Assembly (NCBI GenBank): GCA_002314675.1
Contig: DCGZ01000145.1
Location: 1 to 7,791, forward strand
Source: Fibrobacter sp. UBA1765
Lineage (GTDB): Bacteria; Fibrobacterota; Fibrobacteria; Fibrobacterales; Fibrobacteraceae
Direction of reading: 5' to 3'
DNA: 7,791 bases
Position 1 is the first letter of the stretch; every line of letters begins with the position of its first letter. This document shows, piece by piece, positions 5,236-7,791 of the stretch. The translations under genes and the position numbers were made by a program. The notes beneath the pieces are model-generated. The model saw nothing but the letters and a program-made list of their open reading frames with translations, was not told the DNA's origin and searched no databases.

Positions 5236-6768
5236 ATGGCTATTGCAGTCTTTATTCTTTACTTGCTGATGATGCTTGGCATCGGTTTCTATTTCTCTAA
5301 AAAGGCTAACAACCTGAATTCCTATTATCTTGGTGATCGTGGAATGAACAAGTGGGTTGTTGCCATGAGTGCCCAGGCATCTGATATGAGTGGCTGGCTT
5401 TTGATGGGCTTGCCGGGTGCTATTTACCTGAGTGGCCTTTCCGAAGCTTGGATCGGTGTCGGCCTTGCTGTAGGTACGTATTTCAACTGGAAGATTGTTG
5501 GTTACCGTCTTCGCAAGTACACGCACTTTTGCAACGACTCCATTACGCTTCCAGATTTCTTTGCAAATCGTTTCCGTGACAAGACTGGCGCAATTCGCAT
5601 GATTGCCGCTTTCTTTATTTTAACATTCTTCCTGTTCTATACGACATCTGGATTTGTTTCTTGCGCAAAGCTTTTCTCTACAATTTTTGGTTGGGATTAC
5701 ACGATGTCACTTTGGATTGGCGTTGTTGTGGTTGTCGGCTATACATTCCTTGGCGGTTTCTTGGCTGTTAGCTGGACTGACTTCGTGCAGGGCATCTTGA
5801 TGCTTGTGGCTGTTCTTCTTGTCCCTTCCGTGATTTGCTACTTGAATGGTGGCTTTGCTCCGACAATTGATGCAATGAACCAGGTTCAGCCATACTTGAT
5901 GAACGTGTTTACGAATGCTTCAACTGGCAAGGCCATTACGATTATTTCGCTTGTGTCTTCGCTTGCATGGGGCCTTGGTTACTTTGGCATGCCGCATATT
6001 CTTGTGCGCTTTATGTCCATTAAGAATCCGGGCGAAATCAAGCATTCACGTCGCATTGCGATGACATGGGTTATTCTTTCCCTTGGTGCTTCTATCTTGA
6101 TTGCTGTGTTTGGCCGCTATTACATTATGCAGAACGGTATTGCCATGGAAGATCCGGAAAAGGTTTTCATGGTTCTTGTACAGAGCCTGTTCCCGTCCAT
6201 TGTGGCTGCAATCCTTATGGCAGCGATCCTGGCCGCTATCATGAGTACTGCTGATTCCCAGTTGCTCGTTTCTGCTTCTGCATTCAGTAATGACCTTTAT
6301 AAGCGCCTTATTCGCAAGAATGCGAGCAACAAGGAACTTATGTGGGTTAGTCGTGGAGTTGTGATTGCCATCGCCTTGATTGCGGGCTTCCTTGCCTTCC
6401 AGGGCCGTCCCGGTGCTTCTAGTGGCTTCCTTGATGTAGTCATGAAGCTTGTTAGCTTTGCATGGGCTGGCTTTGGCGCTACATTTGGCCCTCTTGTTTT
6501 GCTCTGCCTCTTCTGGAAGCGCACAAACCTTGCTGGCGCCATTAGCGGTATGCTTGTAGGTGGCATCGTTACATTTGTCTGGAAGTTCTACCTTTCTGGT
6601 TTTGCCGCCTCTTGCGACATCTTTGGCTTGTATGAACTTGTTCCGGGTTTTGTTCTCAGCTTCATTACTATCGTTGTTGTAAGCCTTCTTACAAAGGCTC
6701 CTAGCAAGGAAATTGTTGAGGAATTTGAACAAGTTGATGCGACCCATTTTAGGGATCTCAAGCTGTAA
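5236..6768 (+). CDS. putP: Sodium/proline symporter PutP
   Basis: A 510-residue inner-membrane transporter of the sodium:solute symporter family that couples proline uptake to the Na+ gradient. Similarity to E. coli PutP is strong throughout: GDRG with R35, SAQASDMSGWLLMGLPGA (45-62) carrying the Na+-site aspartate D50 (D55 in E. coli), NWKIVGYRLR (84-93), FLGGFLAVSWTDFVQ (171-185), WGLGYFGMPHILVRFM (245-260), ILAAIMSTADSQLLV (331-345) with S337/T338 expected at the Na+ site, WAGFGATFGP (410-419), and GLYELVPGF (464-472). The length and about 13 hydrophobic segments match the family. The start has a strong Shine-Dalgarno AGAGG (5226-5230), five bases away. The gene stands alone between two terminators, with a palindromic candidate operator upstream. 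No proline dehydrogenase gene is nearby, so uptake may serve osmoprotection or biosynthesis more than catabolism (inference). Confidence 0.95.
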   Translation: MAIAVFILYLLMMLGIGFYFSKKANNLNSYYLGDRGMNKWVVAMSAQASDMSGWLLMGLPGAIYLSGLSEAWIGVGLAVGTYFNWKIVGYRLRKYTHFCNDSITLPDFFANRFRDKTGAIRMIAAFFILTFFLFYTTSGFVSCAKLFSTIFGWDYTMSLWIGVVVVVGYTFLGGFLAVSWTDFVQGILMLVAVLLVPSVICYLNGGFAPTIDAMNQVQPYLMNVFTNASTGKAITIISLVSSLAWGLGYFGMPHILVRFMSIKNPGEIKHSRRIAMTWVILSLGASILIAVFGRYYIMQNGIAMEDPEKVFMVLVQSLFPSIVAAILMAAILAAIMSTADSQLLVSASAFSNDLYKRLIRKNASNKELMWVSRGVVIAIALIAGFLAFQGRPGASSGFLDVVMKLVSFAWAGFGATFGPLVLLCLFWKRTNLAGAISGMLVGGIVTFVWKFYLSGFAASCDIFGLYELVPGFVLSFITIVVVSLLTKAPSKEIVEEFEQVDATHFRDLKL

Positions 6769-6788
6769 TTGAATTTATTTCAGTAATC

Positions 6789-6824
6789 AAAAAGCGAGTT
6801 CTCAAGCTCGCTTTTTCTTTTTAT
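6789..6824 (+). terminator. Rho-independent terminator after putP
   Basis: AAAAAGCGAG (6789-6798) pairs perfectly with CTCGCTTTTT (6807-6816) around an eight-base loop, and a T-rich stretch continues to about 6822. It lies 20 bases after the putP stop and marks a single-gene unit. Confidence 0.9.
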
Positions 6825-6868
6825 TATATTTGATGAAAGCTTGGCAATGTTTGTAAAAAGGTGGTTTT

Positions 6869-7288
6869 ATGTTAGGTTTTGGAAAAAAGAAATTGAGTTC
6901 ACAAATGGCTCTTTTGCTTTTGCTTTGGCAAGAAGCCTGCCTTGAACATTCAGTAGAAAACGATACGCTTTTGCCTGGTGCAAAGTCTGCTACAGAATCG
7001 GAAGAAAAAATCTTGGATGCTATTTACGAACGTGAGCAGGTTACTGAATCTTGGGATGATTTTAACAAGGCTTACTCAAGTTTTGATTCTGCAAGTGCTC
7101 GTGTTGAAACCTGCCTTCAGGTTCTGTCGAAAGCGGAATACGATTTTCGCGTAAAGACGGTCAAGTATTTGGTTGCAATGGCTTCCGCCTCTTTTGAAAA
7201 CAATTCTCTTCAGCCGATTTCTGAAGAAGAGGCTAAGTTTATTCAAAGAGTAAAGACCGCTCTAGAAGTAAATGATGCCGATGCTTAA
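6869..7288 (+). CDS. Small helical protein, possibly TerB-like, unknown function
   Basis: A 139-residue acidic, cysteine-poor protein that appears all-helical. There is no standard signal peptide: MLGFGKKKLSSQ is followed by a short hydrophobic stretch MALLLLLW (13-20) and then acidic residues. The C-terminal half, with CLQVLSKAEYDFRVKTVKYLVAMA (82-105) then PISEEEAKFIQRVKTALEV (116-134), loosely follows the pattern of TerB-type helical bundles, in which an acidic helix start precedes a final helix. The metal-binding DG motif typical of TerB is not seen, so the call is tentative. The start has a good Shine-Dalgarno, AAGGTGG (6858-6864), four bases away. The gene lies between two terminators and is probably monocistronic. 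No neighbouring gene hints at its function. Confidence 0.75.
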   Translation: MLGFGKKKLSSQMALLLLLWQEACLEHSVENDTLLPGAKSATESEEKILDAIYEREQVTESWDDFNKAYSSFDSASARVETCLQVLSKAEYDFRVKTVKYLVAMASASFENNSLQPISEEEAKFIQRVKTALEVNDADA

Positions 7289-7315
7289 GTTTTGCTAAAA
7301 AAAATGTTTGGTAAA

Positions 7316-7351
7316 AAAAGAAAACCGAGTCTTTCAACTCGGTTTTCTTTT
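7316..7351. terminator. Bidirectional terminator between convergent genes
   Basis: AGAAAACCGAGT (7319-7330) pairs perfectly with ACTCGGTTTTCT (7337-7348) around a six-base loop, and the flanking A-run and T-run extend the stem to 7316 and 7351. On the minus strand the same stem is followed by a run of seven T residues. It can therefore end both the small-protein gene and the convergent asd gene. Confidence 0.9.
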
Positions 7352-7365
7352 GTCTAGACGCGGCG

Positions 7366-7401
7366 TTGCTTGTGCGCTCGGCAATGGACAAGCAAGCTTG
7401 C
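7366..7401. repeat. Hairpin in the asd 3' untranslated region
   Basis: TTGCTTGT (7366-7373) pairs with ACAAGCAA (7388-7395) across a 14-base GC-rich loop. It overlaps the palindrome GCAAGCTTGC (7392-7401). No T-run is attached. It lies between the asd stop and the shared terminator and is the kind of structured spacer repeat also seen at 3968-4038. Confidence 0.5.
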
Positions 7402-7416
7402 CCGCTGCACTCGCTG

Positions 7417-7791
7417 TTACAGCAACTCAGCGATCTGGACGGCGTTGAGGGCTGCGCCCTTACGGATCTGGTCGCCTGTGAGCCACAAGGTATTGCCGTT
7501 GTCTTCGGCGAGGTCCTTACGGATACGGCCAACAAAGACGTTGTCCTGGCCTGCGCTTTCGAGCGGCATCGGGTAGACGTAGTTCTGCGGATCGTCCTTG
7601 AGAGTTACGCCCGGAGCTGTGCGGAGAACTTCACGGATCTGTTCAACGGAAACCGGCTGTTCGGTTTCGAACCAAACGGATTCGGAGTGGGAACGAAGGG
7701 AGCTAACGCGTACGCAAGTAGCACTGGTGCGAACATCGGAGTGCATGATCTTGCGGGTTTCGTTGAACATCTTCATTTCTTCCTTGGTGTA
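7417..7791 (-). CDS. asd: Aspartate-semialdehyde dehydrogenase, C-terminal part
   Basis: The last 124 residues plus stop of a minus-strand gene that continues beyond the right edge. The enzyme reduces aspartyl phosphate to aspartate semialdehyde with NADPH, the branch-point step to lysine (diaminopimelate), threonine and methionine. In the fragment, ATCVRV...RSHSES (24-38) contains R28 and H35, the expected substrate-binding Arg and catalytic His. FVGRIRKD, GNTLWLTGDQIRKGAALNAVQIAELL at the end is the typical family C-terminus. The length from the His motif to the stop matches the Gram-positive and cyanobacterial-type Asd branch. The catalytic cysteine and the NADP-binding domain lie outside the window. 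The gene is convergent with the small helical gene and shares its bidirectional terminator. Confidence 0.95.
   Translation of the reverse strand, partial: YTKEEMKMFNETRKIMHSDVRTSATCVRVSSLRSHSESVWFETEQPVSVEQIREVLRTAPGVTLKDDPQNYVYPMPLESAGQDNVFVGRIRKDLAEDNGNTLWLTGDQIRKGAALNAVQIAELL

Noticed and set aside
6046..6747. Long 233-residue minus-strand reading frame opposite putP
   Set aside because: It lies entirely antisense to a well-conserved transporter gene, is rich in Lys/Asn/His codon shadows, and resembles no known protein.
7370..7576. Plus-strand reading frame at the right end
   Set aside because: It is antisense to the clearly conserved Asd coding sequence.

Overview
The window looks like ordinary chromosome from a Fibrobacter-type bacterium, such as a rumen Fibrobacter succinogenes relative. 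This is inference, from the moderate GC content, the codon style, a secreted protein with a type IX-like C-terminal fold, and intergenic DNA full of short repeats. No rRNA, tRNA, CRISPR array, transposase or phage gene is visible. There are six complete genes on the + strand and one partial gene entering from the right edge on the - strand.

Bases 1-247 hold no gene. They are a mosaic of repeat modules: 7-base tandem repeats, small hairpins and two copies of an exact 20-base sequence. Next come a HAD-family pyrimidine 5'-nucleotidase-like gene (248-937) and, overlapping it by 8 bases, a Rossmann-fold protein resembling S-adenosylhomocysteine hydrolase but without its catalytic motifs (930-1967). 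A repeat-filled spacer leads to a ZnuB-type metal ABC permease (2062-2865). It is followed 21 bases later by a secreted protein of unknown function with a very acidic C-terminus (2887-3951). These four genes lack visible Shine-Dalgarno sites.

From 3952 to 4184 there is a long imperfect hairpin and a degraded second copy of the 3' end of the secreted-protein gene. A PDZ-domain exported protein follows (4185-4991), closed by a strong terminator. Then comes a Na+/proline symporter of the PutP family (5236-6768), with a 23-base palindrome 40 bases before its start and its own terminator. A small helical protein of uncertain, possibly TerB-like, fold (6869-7288) comes next. A bidirectional terminator separates it from the convergent 3' end of aspartate-semialdehyde dehydrogenase (asd, 7417-7791). 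These last genes have clear Shine-Dalgarno sites where the start is visible.

The genes do not form one pathway. The left four may be co-transcribed because no intrinsic terminator is visible between them. The right-hand genes are separately terminated units. The most unusual content is intergenic: three unrelated 7-base repeat families sharing one period, a duplicated gene end differing only at synonymous positions over its last five sense codons, and the palindrome upstream of putP. The most unusual coding content is the catalytically stripped SAHH-like protein coupled to a nucleotidase.
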